Source of the DNA: Paenibacillus sp. JJ-223
Lineage (GTDB): Bacteria > Bacillota > Bacilli > Paenibacillales > Paenibacillaceae
Reading direction: 5' to 3'
Length of the DNA: 64,000 nucleotides
Assembly (NCBI RefSeq): GCF_927798175.1
Contig: NZ_CAKMMP010000011.1
Coordinates: forward strand, 1-64,000
Every line of letters begins with the position of its first letter. The stretch's first letter is position 1. The notes below the pieces were generated by a model. It was not told where the DNA came from. It did no database searches and saw nothing but the letters and a program-made list of their open reading frames with translations. This document shows, piece by piece, positions 25,535 to 34,296 of this stretch. The translations under genes were made by a program, and so were the position numbers.

Positions 25535-25562
25535 TTGACGATTTCTCCCTAATAAATATAAC
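25535..25562 (+). promoter_or_regulatory. Promoter reading right toward the 93-residue protein
   Basis: TTGACG, 16 bases, TATAAC. It lies 165 bases upstream of the start codon and back to back with the promoter at 25505. Confidence 0.4.
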
Positions 25563-25726
25563 GGTGTCCATGCCCAAAAAGTTTAATCCGCATTATATTT
25601 TTTTAGCGAAATTTTTGAGCTTTTTATTTGCCATTCTCTGCAAAGCATATCACCTGACTGTTCGGGGGATATTATCAAGGACATCATTTTGAGTCAAATT
25701 CCCCTTGTTCAAGGAGGTGCCCATTC

Positions 25727-26008
25727 ATGGAACGCAAGGAAAACGATATGCTCCCTCTTTCCCATGAAGAGGTGGAAGTGGATGGCGTTTACGTTAATGA
25801 AGCCGGACGCGAGGAACATCTTCATCGCGGACAACATTTTCCCGCCGATCCCGTGCTCGGCAAGAGCGAATGGAAACTGACCGAATTTGCGTTTGACAAC
25901 CATCATGAAGGCCGAACGGATGAGCGCTTGGTTCCTAAGGAAAATGATACGGACAAAATGGGTAAAATCACGCATCCACGCCGACATTTGGAGCGGGGAG
26001 ATCGCTAG
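25727..26008 (+). CDS. Small YjzC-like protein
   Basis: A 93-residue soluble protein. Its middle (GVYVNEAGREEHLHRGQHFP) loosely recalls the GVY-G-G-FP pattern of the short YjzC family of Bacillus, whose function is unknown. AAGGAGG precedes the ATG and a terminator follows. Rich in His, Glu and Arg; no membrane segment. Confidence 0.7.
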   Translation: MERKENDMLPLSHEEVEVDGVYVNEAGREEHLHRGQHFPADPVLGKSEWKLTEFAFDNHHEGRTDERLVPKENDTDKMGKITHPRRHLERGDR

Positions 26009-26083
26009 ATTAGAAAACGGCGTGCTATCGAGACCAGCACAACAAATGCTCCACCGGCAAGTGTTGTCTTGCTGGCAACAATG

Positions 26084-26122
26084 AAGGGACATGCTTGCCA
26101 TGAGCAAAGCAATGTCCCTTTT
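26084..26122. terminator. Bidirectional terminator
   Basis: AAGGGACATGCTT and AAGCAATGTCCCTT flank a 10-base loop with T residues after and A residues before. It serves the convergent genes on both sides. Confidence 0.8.
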
Positions 26123-26133
26123 ACCGTATTCCT

Positions 26134-27372
26134 TTATCCAGTCTCTCGAAGATGGCTTAACAAAATCTTTTGGGAACGCTGTTCAAGATCATGAAACTCG
26201 GCTTGAATTTTTTTTACTTGTGCTGCATCAGGCTGATATGAAGGGGCAAAACACCAATGCTTCCTCATGACTTCCAAGCGGTTTTTTGCGGAAGGATGGT
26301 TGAACACGTTATGTACTTCTTGCATTTCCTGCAACCGTTCGGCGCGCAACATTTCCTTGCGCGGAATCGTTGCGATGCGTTGTCTGAATTCTTCATACAA
26401 TTCCTTGCTATACGGATACTTTGCGACTTGAAAAGCTGTGGTAAGAAAGAACTCTTCCATGGTTGCTTTCAGGAGCAGGGACTTCCATGCCTGGCTGCCC
26501 GCGATCAGTGAAGCTTCGTAATCAGCAATGTAGATGGAACGCTGCATCTCATCCCTTAAGGTCAGCATCAACAGAATTTGAAAAAGCGCCAGAAAGAAAG
26601 CAACGACCTGTCCCAGAATGACAAGCGGAAACAGAAGAATGGCCAAAATGCCGCTATCGCTCTGATCAAGTGCATCCTGCCAAGATTGCAGGAGGTTCAT
26701 CGCCCGATCCACAAAGGCGTGTTTGGCTGCATTTGGATGTGCCAGCAGGCTCATTTGAAAGCTGATTATCGCTATCTTTTCTTCCGTCGTCAAGGCAGCA
26801 AGTTGCGGTATGCCGAGCACGAGAATCTTTCTTTTCCCCTTCCAGCTTAAAATATAACTGTTGTAATCCTCGGTTACCCGAATCATGTGCACAGACGGCG
26901 CGTTTAATTGTTGCCGTATTTCTTCGATCAGTTGATGAAGTTCGGGATAATCCTCTTTCGTAATAACCCTTCCTGGCAAACGCCTGCGATAAGGAAGCAT
27001 TACCGCAATCCATAGCAATAAAAGGAGTATTCCCAAAAAACCGAGCCAAGTCGAATTGGTGGCAAAACAAAGAATCGCGAGGCCCAAGATGGCTAACGTC
27101 GACGTATGTACAATTAAAGCCAGCATGTACGCATATAATCGATATTTGGTCAATGGAAACTCTCGGGTTACGCTATACTTGAATTCATCGAGCAGGCGCC
27201 CTGAAAAACGTTCGTCCAATTTCCGGTTTATTGTTCGGAGCCAGCCCGTTTCCCCTTGTTCCTCCTCCTCGGCAATGTTCCAATTGCAATGTTCGCACCA
27301 GGCTTTATAGCCCTCATTGACCTCGATGTCTTGCCCGCAGTCCGGACAGACATACCATTCACTGTCATTCAA
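26134..27372 (-). CDS. Zinc-ribbon protein with a degenerate M48 peptidase domain
   Basis: About 412 residues. An N-terminal zinc ribbon (CPDCG and CEHCN) is followed by two transmembrane helices (about 85-130) and an M48-like domain with a further hydrophobic hairpin. The M48 zinc motif AHExxH is replaced by SFQMSL after LTTEEKIAI, and the downstream third-ligand segment reads ADYEASLIAG rather than EYEADxxA. The protein is therefore probably not a protease. Start is a TTG at 27372 with GGAGGG 9 bases upstream; the ATG at 27405 has no site. Function unknown; a membrane scaffold or regulator role is a guess. Confidence 0.7.
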   Translation of the reverse strand: MNDSEWYVCPDCGQDIEVNEGYKAWCEHCNWNIAEEEEQGETGWLRTINRKLDERFSGRLLDEFKYSVTREFPLTKYRLYAYMLALIVHTSTLAILGLAILCFATNSTWLGFLGILLLLLWIAVMLPYRRRLPGRVITKEDYPELHQLIEEIRQQLNAPSVHMIRVTEDYNSYILSWKGKRKILVLGIPQLAALTTEEKIAIISFQMSLLAHPNAAKHAFVDRAMNLLQSWQDALDQSDSGILAILLFPLVILGQVVAFFLALFQILLMLTLRDEMQRSIYIADYEASLIAGSQAWKSLLLKATMEEFFLTTAFQVAKYPYSKELYEEFRQRIATIPRKEMLRAERLQEMQEVHNVFNHPSAKNRLEVMRKHWCFAPSYQPDAAQVKKIQAEFHDLEQRSQKILLSHLRETG

Positions 27373-27585
27373 AATGCATTTCCCTCCAAGCCGCCTAATA
27401 GGCATTTATGTTGTAAACCATTGTATAAGCGACTTCAATTGATTTACAGTATCTAGGGAACTACAAACATTTTGCACATTTACGTTAACTCGTTCCAACC
27501 TTAATCTATTAGAAAAGCCCTGATTCGGATCATTCCGAACCAGAGCATTGTTTTTCGTATTATCGGTGTCATGCCGCCACTTATT

Positions 27586-29205
27586 TTAGATGCGCATTCT
27601 CTCGCCCTCTTTGGCAAAAACGAAGCGGAGCATCGGGCTGAACATCGGCTGCAGCACCGACATGTGCCCCTCGTCCTCGAAAACGTGGTGCCGTAGTCGC
27701 TGAATGGAGCTTCCCTCGTAAGGAACCAGCCGATCGTAAAATTGTTTCGCATTAGCCAGCAATTTGGTATCTTCTCCCCCTATGCCGATCATCAGCGAGC
27801 AGTCCAACCGGCTGTTCCGAAGCCTTGTCTCAAATTCAGGCAGCATGTCAAACAAAACGCGGTCTTTCCACCAGATCGACGGGCTGCCTGCCACGTAATT
27901 CTGGAATAAGTGATTCCGCCTCATGAGCGTATACAGCGTAAAAAAACCGCCCAGCGAATGTCCGAATAACGCTTGCTGACGCGTATCCACCGGATACCTG
28001 CCCTCGATCTGCGGCATCAATTCAAATTCGATGAAATCCAGAAACGTGTCAGCGCCTCCGTTTACCGGCCATGAAGAACCATCCGGACGCAATCCCTGCT
28101 GCCGATCCGGGACCGTCAAATCCCTGAACCTGCGTTCCGCCACGAACGGTCCGTCTTCCGGATAACCGACGGCAACGATCAGGCCGGAGGGCAGCCCTTT
28201 CGGATGGCGGGTTTGCAATCGCATCGCGTCGTTCAACGAAGCAAAGTAGGCATTGCCGTCCACCGTGTACAAAACCGGATAGCCTTCAGGTGGAGGCGGC
28301 TTGAGCGGAAGATGAACGAAAATGCGGTAGAGCATTCCATTGCGCATGGAACGAATGTCCCATGTTTCCGTGCCCGGCAAAGCAGGACTCGCCCCCGTAA
28401 CGATAGCATCTCCTTTATGGGCAATGCCGCGGCTGATTTCGTTTGGCTTGATGGTAACCTGCCGACCCTTATGACCATACATCCATCCGAGCGCCTCCGG
28501 GAACTGGCGTGCCATAAAAACCAGATCATGCGTTGCATCATCCAAAATGTCCAAACGCAAACGATTTGTTTCCTGCAGCTGCCCGCTTAACCGATGATAC
28601 ACTTGCAGTGTGTTTGCCACCGCATTTTGCTGAATATTGCTCTTATATATGCCTTCCCGATTGCCAAGCGAAATGTACATGCGGATTTCCCGGTTTGGCA
28701 GCGAATGCTGCTCCACATACTCCAGCATACCTTCATACCACGTCGATGGCGATAACATGCCAAAGTTGCCGAAAGCATCGGGCCTCCGATATGCGGCATA
28801 GAGCGTAATCAATCCCCCGAGCGAATAACCGACCAGCCCCGTCGAGCGGGCATCTTGAACCGTGCGGAACAGGCGGTCGATCTCGGGTTTGATCACATCC
28901 GCCAGTTCATTGACGTAGTTTGCCCCCAAACCTCCAAACGGTTCTTTCCCTTCGGTCGCGGCATGCGCTGGCCAGGGAGTATATTCGTCATTGCGTGCTT
29001 CGCTATCCACGCCAACAACGATCACCTCTGCCAGCAAACCTTCACGGAACAACCTGTACATGTAGTTCAACGTGCTCATCATCAGCTTGGCCCCGTCGTG
29101 AAGGTACACAACGGGATACTGCCTTCCGGACAAGGCATACGAAGGAGGCAGAAAAACAGTGAGCTTGCGTCCCTCCACCTCCAGCTGCTGCATTTCAATC
29201 ATCAT
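27586..29205 (-). CDS. Double-headed siderophore esterase (YbbA/BesA-like fusion)
   Basis: A 539-residue cytoplasmic protein with two consecutive alpha/beta-hydrolase domains of the esterase D/IroE family. The first (about 1-265) has nucleophile motif GYSLGG and a DATHD histidine; the second (about 280-539) has GHSLGG and DEGHM. Single-domain relatives such as YbbA and BesA hydrolyse imported trilactone catecholate siderophores to release iron. It is the last gene of a unit ordered binding protein, permease, permease, esterase, the same order as feuABC-ybbA in Bacillus subtilis. ACGGAGG precedes the ATG and overlaps the end of the permease gene. The fusion is unusual; both halves keep their catalytic serine and histidine. 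Confidence 0.85.
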   Translation of the reverse strand: MMIEMQQLEVEGRKLTVFLPPSYALSGRQYPVVYLHDGAKLMMSTLNYMYRLFREGLLAEVIVVGVDSEARNDEYTPWPAHAATEGKEPFGGLGANYVNELADVIKPEIDRLFRTVQDARSTGLVGYSLGGLITLYAAYRRPDAFGNFGMLSPSTWYEGMLEYVEQHSLPNREIRMYISLGNREGIYKSNIQQNAVANTLQVYHRLSGQLQETNRLRLDILDDATHDLVFMARQFPEALGWMYGHKGRQVTIKPNEISRGIAHKGDAIVTGASPALPGTETWDIRSMRNGMLYRIFVHLPLKPPPPEGYPVLYTVDGNAYFASLNDAMRLQTRHPKGLPSGLIVAVGYPEDGPFVAERRFRDLTVPDRQQGLRPDGSSWPVNGGADTFLDFIEFELMPQIEGRYPVDTRQQALFGHSLGGFFTLYTLMRRNHLFQNYVAGSPSIWWKDRVLFDMLPEFETRLRNSRLDCSLMIGIGGEDTKLLANAKQFYDRLVPYEGSSIQRLRHHVFEDEGHMSVLQPMFSPMLRFVFAKEGERMRI

Positions 29206-29206
29206 T

Positions 29207-30238
29207 TTACCTCCGTGAACGTGACCACATCAGCCACACAAAATAAGGGACGCCGACAATGGACAGCACAACGCCGACGGGCAATTCGGACGGGGAAAAC
29301 ACCGTCCTGCCAACGTAGTCGCTGATCAGCACCAGCGCTGCGCCCAACAAACCGCTGATCGGAAGTGATCTGCGGTGTGCGAGTCCTGTAAGCCGCATCG
29401 CCATATGAGGGGCGATCAGCCCGACGAACCCGATGCTGCCTGCCACGGCCACGCCAGCCGTCACTACGCCCACGCTGGCAAACAGCAGCAAGTTCCGTTC
29501 CCGCTGTACGGACATTCCGAGTCCGATCAGATTGTCGTCGCCCAGCCGCAGCAGATCAAGCACCCGCGTTTTGCAGAACAGGTACGGCAGCAGCACAACC
29601 ATCCAAGGCAGAATGGAGACGATGAAAATCCAGTTGGCGGAATTCAAGCTTCCCGCAAGCCACATTGCCGCCCGCTCGAAATCGTGCGGATTCATCTTCA
29701 GGGAAACGTACAGCGTCACCGCCGAAAATCCTGTCGTCACCGCGATCCCGACCAAAATGAGCTTCTGCGGCTCAAGATGTCCCTTGTTTCGCGCCAGCAT
29801 GAATATCGTCAGCGCCGCAAGCACGCCACCCGCGACGCCGAATAGAGGCATGAGCATGACCGCCAACCGTCCGGTCGACGGAATCAAGTCCTGGAAGACA
29901 AACATGAACAGGATGACGAACATGCCCGCGCCCGCATGGATGCCCAGAATGCCCGGGTCTGCCAGCGGGTTGCGCGTCAGGCTCTGCACGACGGCCCCGG
30001 ACATGCCCAGAGCTGCCCCAAGCAATGCGCCGAGTACGATGCGAGGCAGGCGGAACTGGAATATGACGATATCATAGTCCGACTGTCCTTGATTGCCCAA
30101 TAAGGTACCTAACACGTCGCCGATGGAAAGCTTCATCTCGCCGGTCATCAGTCCGAGAAGAACCATGCCCGCAATGGCGGCCAAGGTACAACCGATCACG
30201 GCAGCATAACCGGCCGTCGTTTTCTTTGCATTTCTCAC
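29207..30238 (-). CDS. FecCD-family iron-siderophore permease (FeuC-like)
   Basis: A 343-residue permease with about ten transmembrane helices and the family motifs NPLADPGILGIHAGAG, GSIGFVGLIAPHMAR-like segment and a C-terminal PYFVWLMWSR. It forms the membrane channel with the next permease. Start overlaps the upstream permease stop by 4 bases. The ATPase is not encoded nearby and is probably a shared FhuC/YusV-type protein. Confidence 0.9.
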   Translation of the reverse strand: MRNAKKTTAGYAAVIGCTLAAIAGMVLLGLMTGEMKLSIGDVLGTLLGNQGQSDYDIVIFQFRLPRIVLGALLGAALGMSGAVVQSLTRNPLADPGILGIHAGAGMFVILFMFVFQDLIPSTGRLAVMLMPLFGVAGGVLAALTIFMLARNKGHLEPQKLILVGIAVTTGFSAVTLYVSLKMNPHDFERAAMWLAGSLNSANWIFIVSILPWMVVLLPYLFCKTRVLDLLRLGDDNLIGLGMSVQRERNLLLFASVGVVTAGVAVAGSIGFVGLIAPHMAMRLTGLAHRRSLPISGLLGAALVLISDYVGRTVFSPSELPVGVVLSIVGVPYFVWLMWSRSRR

Positions 30239-31278
30239 GATGCCACCTCCTTCTTCCTGCGGCGAATCAGATACAGAAAGAAAGGAACGCCAAAGATCGC
30301 CAGCACGACCCCGATCGGCATCTCAAACGGATAATTCATGAAGCGGGACAAAATGTCGCACAGTCCCAAAAACAATGCACCGAGCGCACCGGATAGAGGA
30401 ATGACCCGCCGGTAGTCGTTGCCGATGATCATTCTCGCCACATGGGGAATGATCAGGCCGACAAAAGCGATTTTGCCGGCAATAGCCACCGCGATGCCGG
30501 TCAACAAAGCCACTGCCAGCATCGAAATGCCTTTGATCAGCCGCACCCGCTGCCCAAGCGCGGCCGAAACCTCTTCTCCCAGCGCGAGCACGGAGATGTA
30601 TCGGGACAAAAGCAGTACGAGAATGATGCCTGCCAAGGCGTATGGCCAAACCATTTCCAGCTCTCCAAGTTCCATTTGATACAATCTGGCGTTGTACCAG
30701 AAACTGATTTTTTGCGGGATATGATAATACATGGCTAATGCATCCGATACACCGTTCAAGAACATGCCTGTAATGATCCCCAATATAGCCAGCGTGACGG
30801 GCGAGCTGCCTCGTGGAATGAGCGCAGCCATGCCAAATACAAGCGCAACTCCGAGCGCCGATCCGGCCATCGATACCAGGATCAGCCCCGAGCCGCCAAC
30901 GTTTGGAACCAAAATCATGCATAGCGTAACGGCAAACACCGAACCGTCCGACACTCCGAGCAGGGATGGCGAAGCCAGGTCATTACGGGTTACTCCCTGC
31001 ATGACAGCCCCCGACATGGCCAGCATCAAGCCGACCAGCAGTGCACCTGCTGCCCGCGGAATGCGTGAATGCAGAATGATCTGGTGGTCCACGTTGCCTG
31101 AATCGTAGTATATCAGCGCATTCCAAACGTCATCCGGAGCAATATCCTTGGCGCCATAAAGAACCGAACAAGTTACGATCAGCAGCGCCGCTGCCGGAGA
31201 CAGAACAAGCAGGAGCGCAAGCCGCCTGTTTTTGCGGGAGCCCGAATCGTGATGTTCCATGGTTTTGGTAGTTAACAT
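30235..31278 (-). CDS. FecCD-family iron-siderophore permease (FeuB-like)
   Basis: A 347-residue permease with about ten transmembrane helices and family motifs NDLASPSLLGVSDG, GKIAFVGLIIPHVAR and PFFLYLIRRR. It lies between the binding protein and the second permease and is translationally coupled to the latter. Confidence 0.9.
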   Translation of the reverse strand: MLTTKTMEHHDSGSRKNRRLALLLVLSPAAALLIVTCSVLYGAKDIAPDDVWNALIYYDSGNVDHQIILHSRIPRAAGALLVGLMLAMSGAVMQGVTRNDLASPSLLGVSDGSVFAVTLCMILVPNVGGSGLILVSMAGSALGVALVFGMAALIPRGSSPVTLAILGIITGMFLNGVSDALAMYYHIPQKISFWYNARLYQMELGELEMVWPYALAGIILVLLLSRYISVLALGEEVSAALGQRVRLIKGISMLAVALLTGIAVAIAGKIAFVGLIIPHVARMIIGNDYRRVIPLSGALGALFLGLCDILSRFMNYPFEMPIGVVLAIFGVPFFLYLIRRRKKEVAS

Positions 31279-31302
31279 TGAATCATACCCATACCCCTGA
31301 CA

Positions 31303-32316
31303 TTATGGTTGAACTTTTTCCATGAAAGCTTTCAAGAACTGGATTTTGCTGTATGCGGTCCCCCCTTGTGCCAACGGGTCCACAATATTTACGTACACCT
31401 GCTTTTCCTTGACGGCATTGACGCTTTGGAAAATCGGATTGCTCTCGATCTCCTTAAGCGCGGCCGTATTATCCGGATTCTCGTCCTCCGAGAACTGGAT
31501 GAACAGCACGTCCGGGTTGATGGCAGCGAACTGTTCCATGGACAGCAGTTCTTGTTTTTCCGCAGCCGCAACGGCATCAGGCACCGTCAGTCCAAGCTCG
31601 CCATAGAGGAGCGTGTTGAAGTACAGGTCGGGTCCATAAATATAAATGCCGCCGTCACGGATACGAACCAGCACGACCTTTTTATCCTTGAGCGTTTCGT
31701 TCACGGTCAGTTTGGCTTGTTCCAGATCGGATTTGTAGGTTTGGATCAGCTCTGCGGCCTTGTCCTGTTTGCCGCTCAACTCGCCGAGCAGCATCAAGTT
31801 CGCTTCCCAGTTGGTTGCAACGTGGGAATACGGAATGGTGGTCTGAATCTGTTTCAGCTTGTCCAATACCGCTGCCTCGAATTTGGTGCTTCCCAGAATG
31901 ACCTGTGGTTTCAAGGAGAGGATTTTCTCGAAGTTCGGAGTGATTTTCTCACCGATCGACTCCGCTTGATCCGTGATGGAAGCGAACATGTCCGGGAATT
32001 TGCCTCCGGAAGTAATGGCTCCTACCGGATGGATGTCGAGAAGAATGGAATCCTCCATCGCTTCAAGCGCACCGGTAATGACATATCGGTCGATCTGGGC
32101 AGGCACCTCATAGTCCGTTCCAAGGTAATTTACCGTTCGTGTGCCGCTCTCCGCCGTCGCCGATGCGGTCTCGCCCGATGCCGCATTCTCGGTTGTTTTC
32201 GTCTGTGCGGCCTGCCCTGCCGACTGGGCCTCGCCGCTTGTATTGTTCTGTCCTCCGCAAGCTGCCAACATGCCCAGCATGATGGTGGACAGCAGAAGTA
32301 TCGTTGCTTTTTTCAT
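31303..32316 (-). CDS. Iron-siderophore binding lipoprotein (FeuA-like)
   Basis: A 337-residue class III binding protein. Lipobox LAAC gives the lipidated cysteine near residue 20, followed by a low-complexity linker and the two-lobed domain (from about 60). It captures ferric siderophore outside the membrane for the FeuB/FeuC-like pair. The ATG at 32316 follows GGAGGGG; the longer frame to 32355 runs through the Fur box. The Fur box and the position behind a Btr-like regulator match the feu operon of Bacillus subtilis, which imports bacillibactin and enterobactin. Confidence 0.88.
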   Translation of the reverse strand: MKKATILLLSTIMLGMLAACGGQNNTSGEAQSAGQAAQTKTTENAASGETASATAESGTRTVNYLGTDYEVPAQIDRYVITGALEAMEDSILLDIHPVGAITSGGKFPDMFASITDQAESIGEKITPNFEKILSLKPQVILGSTKFEAAVLDKLKQIQTTIPYSHVATNWEANLMLLGELSGKQDKAAELIQTYKSDLEQAKLTVNETLKDKKVVLVRIRDGGIYIYGPDLYFNTLLYGELGLTVPDAVAAAEKQELLSMEQFAAINPDVLFIQFSEDENPDNTAALKEIESNPIFQSVNAVKEKQVYVNIVDPLAQGGTAYSKIQFLKAFMEKVQP

Positions 32317-32338
32317 CTGGTTGACCCCTCCGCTAATA

Positions 32339-32357
32339 TTGATAATCATTATCATTT
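32339..32357. promoter_or_regulatory. Fur box, FeuA-like operon
   Basis: TTGATAATCATTATCATTT contains the full 15-bp core TGATAATCATTATCA. It lies 22 bases upstream of the FeuA-like start codon and touches the stop codon of the AraC gene. Confidence 0.88.
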
Positions 32358-32358
32358 A

Positions 32359-34071
32359 TTATGAGCGGTTTGCGATGTCTTCTCCATAGACTGCAGGAGG
32401 ATTCGGCATGGATTTTTTTCCGGCAGACTTCAAATGGTTAAACAAATCCAGGCGTGCCCGGTCCAAACCAATCGGAGAATACTCGCGCCACGGATTGGAG
32501 GACAGCATGAATACCCGATCCTGACGAACCACTTGCAGTGCCCGCCATTCGGGCGACCGGCTGAGTGCTTGCCACTGCTCCAGCGTTTTCGAGTCCTGCC
32601 GAATCATCAACGCCACGTAGTCCACGTCTTCTGCCTGCAGCTGCTCCCATGTGACCGGCGACCACTCGTCGCCATCTCTCGGAGTACACCGCGGGCGCCG
32701 GATTCCGAGATCGTTATACACGTAATCGAGCGTGCCCGCCGAGTCAAATCCAAGCAGTCGGCCTCGGATCATGCGCACAAATAAAATGGAGGGGGCCGCC
32801 TTTCGCCCATGAAGGCTGGATATCGCGCGACTTGTCTTTTGGCTTCGGATCTCGAACTCCCGAGTCCACTGCAATGCCTCTTTCTCCAGGCCCAAAATGG
32901 CGCCGAGCTGAATCAAACCCTGTTTCCAACTGCCCGGCCCTTCCGGAGGAAGTTTGAACACCGGAGCGATATCCCTCAATGTTTCATACTCCGTCCCGGT
33001 AACATAATCCGGACATACGATAAGCTCCGGCGCAGCCTCCGCGATCTGCTTGATGTTCGGGTGTGCTGCCGAATCGCTTGAACCATATTCCAGATGGTAG
33101 GGGATGTCGTCCCCGTATCTCTCCAAATAGTAGTTCGTCCATTTGGGATGAAGCGGGGCCAAGTAAGGCAGCTGTTCCAGCGCGAGCAATGTTCCTAATG
33201 TGGAGGCACATGCATAAGCGGCGATTTTGTGCTTGCGTTTGCCGATATAGCTTGAGGGGGAAACGCCGAATTCTTTTTTGAACAACCGGCTGAAATAAAA
33301 CTCGTCCTGGTACCCCACCTCGTGGGCGACATCCTTCAGCTTTCGGCCGGGCCGAAGCATCAGACGTTTGGCTTTGGCGAGACGCAATTCCGTGATATAT
33401 TCGCGAGCGCTTTTTCCATATCGTTTCTTGAATTGTTCCGCAAAGTGTTTAGGGCTTAGTCCGGCCAGCTCGGCCAATTTACCTGAGTTCAGCGGTTCTT
33501 CCGGATGCTCATCCATGTAATGTTTGACCCGTTCGACGCCGCTGGCCTGCATGGATGAACCGGAGGAGCACGCCGAAGCGGCATCGATCACCAACCCCAT
33601 GACCTGAAGCTGGGCCCGCAGCTGCTGGATCGGATCTCCCGAGCGAAGCATTGCGCACACGGATCTGCAGCAATCTCCCGCCGCCCCGGGAACAGGATGC
33701 GCTGCTTCGTCAGGCAGCAGTGCGGAGATATGCTGCGAAGCCGATTCGAGCATTCCGGGCCGGCTCGTTGACGGCTGGTAGAGTTCCACTCGCAGAATGG
33801 CGACGAGCGACGGCTCGCCTTTTCCGATGAATTCAAAGGTCGTGCCCGGATAACAGGTGTAGACCGTGTCCATCTTCATCAACGTGCTGCGGTTTTTTTT
33901 CTTTAAATGGCAATGGCCTTCGAGCAGAATGATCAATGTCGTTTGGGTAGCCATCATTTGGGTCAAATGCCCGGCATGTCCAACGGTCGCCAATTCGGCA
34001 TGATGCAGATAAATCGTCCTTTCCGGCGCTGGTGCAGGGTATGCCGACGATCCGGTTCGCGATAATTCCAT
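32359..34071 (-). CDS. AraC regulator fused to a siderophore-binding domain (Btr-like)
   Basis: A 570-residue activator. Residues about 1-150 form a cupin-like N-terminal part, about 195-300 the two helix-turn-helix motifs of AraC (NSGKLAELAGLSPKHFAEQF and KDVAHEVGYQDEFYFSRLFK), and about 310-570 a binding-protein-like domain that would sense ferric siderophore inside the cell. Bacillus subtilis Btr has the same plan and activates feuABC-ybbA. The ATG at 34071 follows AGGAG by 8 bases. The FeuA-like gene begins 42 bases downstream, with a Fur box in the gap. Confidence 0.88.
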   Translation of the reverse strand: MELSRTGSSAYPAPAPERTIYLHHAELATVGHAGHLTQMMATQTTLIILLEGHCHLKKKNRSTLMKMDTVYTCYPGTTFEFIGKGEPSLVAILRVELYQPSTSRPGMLESASQHISALLPDEAAHPVPGAAGDCCRSVCAMLRSGDPIQQLRAQLQVMGLVIDAASACSSGSSMQASGVERVKHYMDEHPEEPLNSGKLAELAGLSPKHFAEQFKKRYGKSAREYITELRLAKAKRLMLRPGRKLKDVAHEVGYQDEFYFSRLFKKEFGVSPSSYIGKRKHKIAAYACASTLGTLLALEQLPYLAPLHPKWTNYYLERYGDDIPYHLEYGSSDSAAHPNIKQIAEAAPELIVCPDYVTGTEYETLRDIAPVFKLPPEGPGSWKQGLIQLGAILGLEKEALQWTREFEIRSQKTSRAISSLHGRKAAPSILFVRMIRGRLLGFDSAGTLDYVYNDLGIRRPRCTPRDGDEWSPVTWEQLQAEDVDYVALMIRQDSKTLEQWQALSRSPEWRALQVVRQDRVFMLSSNPWREYSPIGLDRARLDLFNHLKSAGKKSMPNPPAVYGEDIANRS

Positions 34072-34155
34072 TTCATACACTCCTGATCTATGGTTATAAA
34101 CGATGATAGAAACCACAAATTTGCGGCTTAGATAGATTCGTATAGTTCTTGTTGA

Positions 34156-34174
34156 TTGAGAATCATTATCATTA
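34156..34174. promoter_or_regulatory. Fur box at the Btr-like regulator gene
   Basis: TTGAGAATCATTATCATTA, close to the Fur core. It overlaps the start side of a -10 box (minus-strand TATAAT, 34171-34176), so iron would repress the regulator. Confidence 0.8.
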
Positions 34175-34296
34175 TAAATGAAAATCAACGCTTTATGTAC
34201 ATTCCCTTGCCATTTCCAACATAAAAAAGAACAGCGCTGCAACCAAGGCTGCAACCTGTCCTTCTTCATCGTTGTTCGATTCGAACTTAACGCTGC

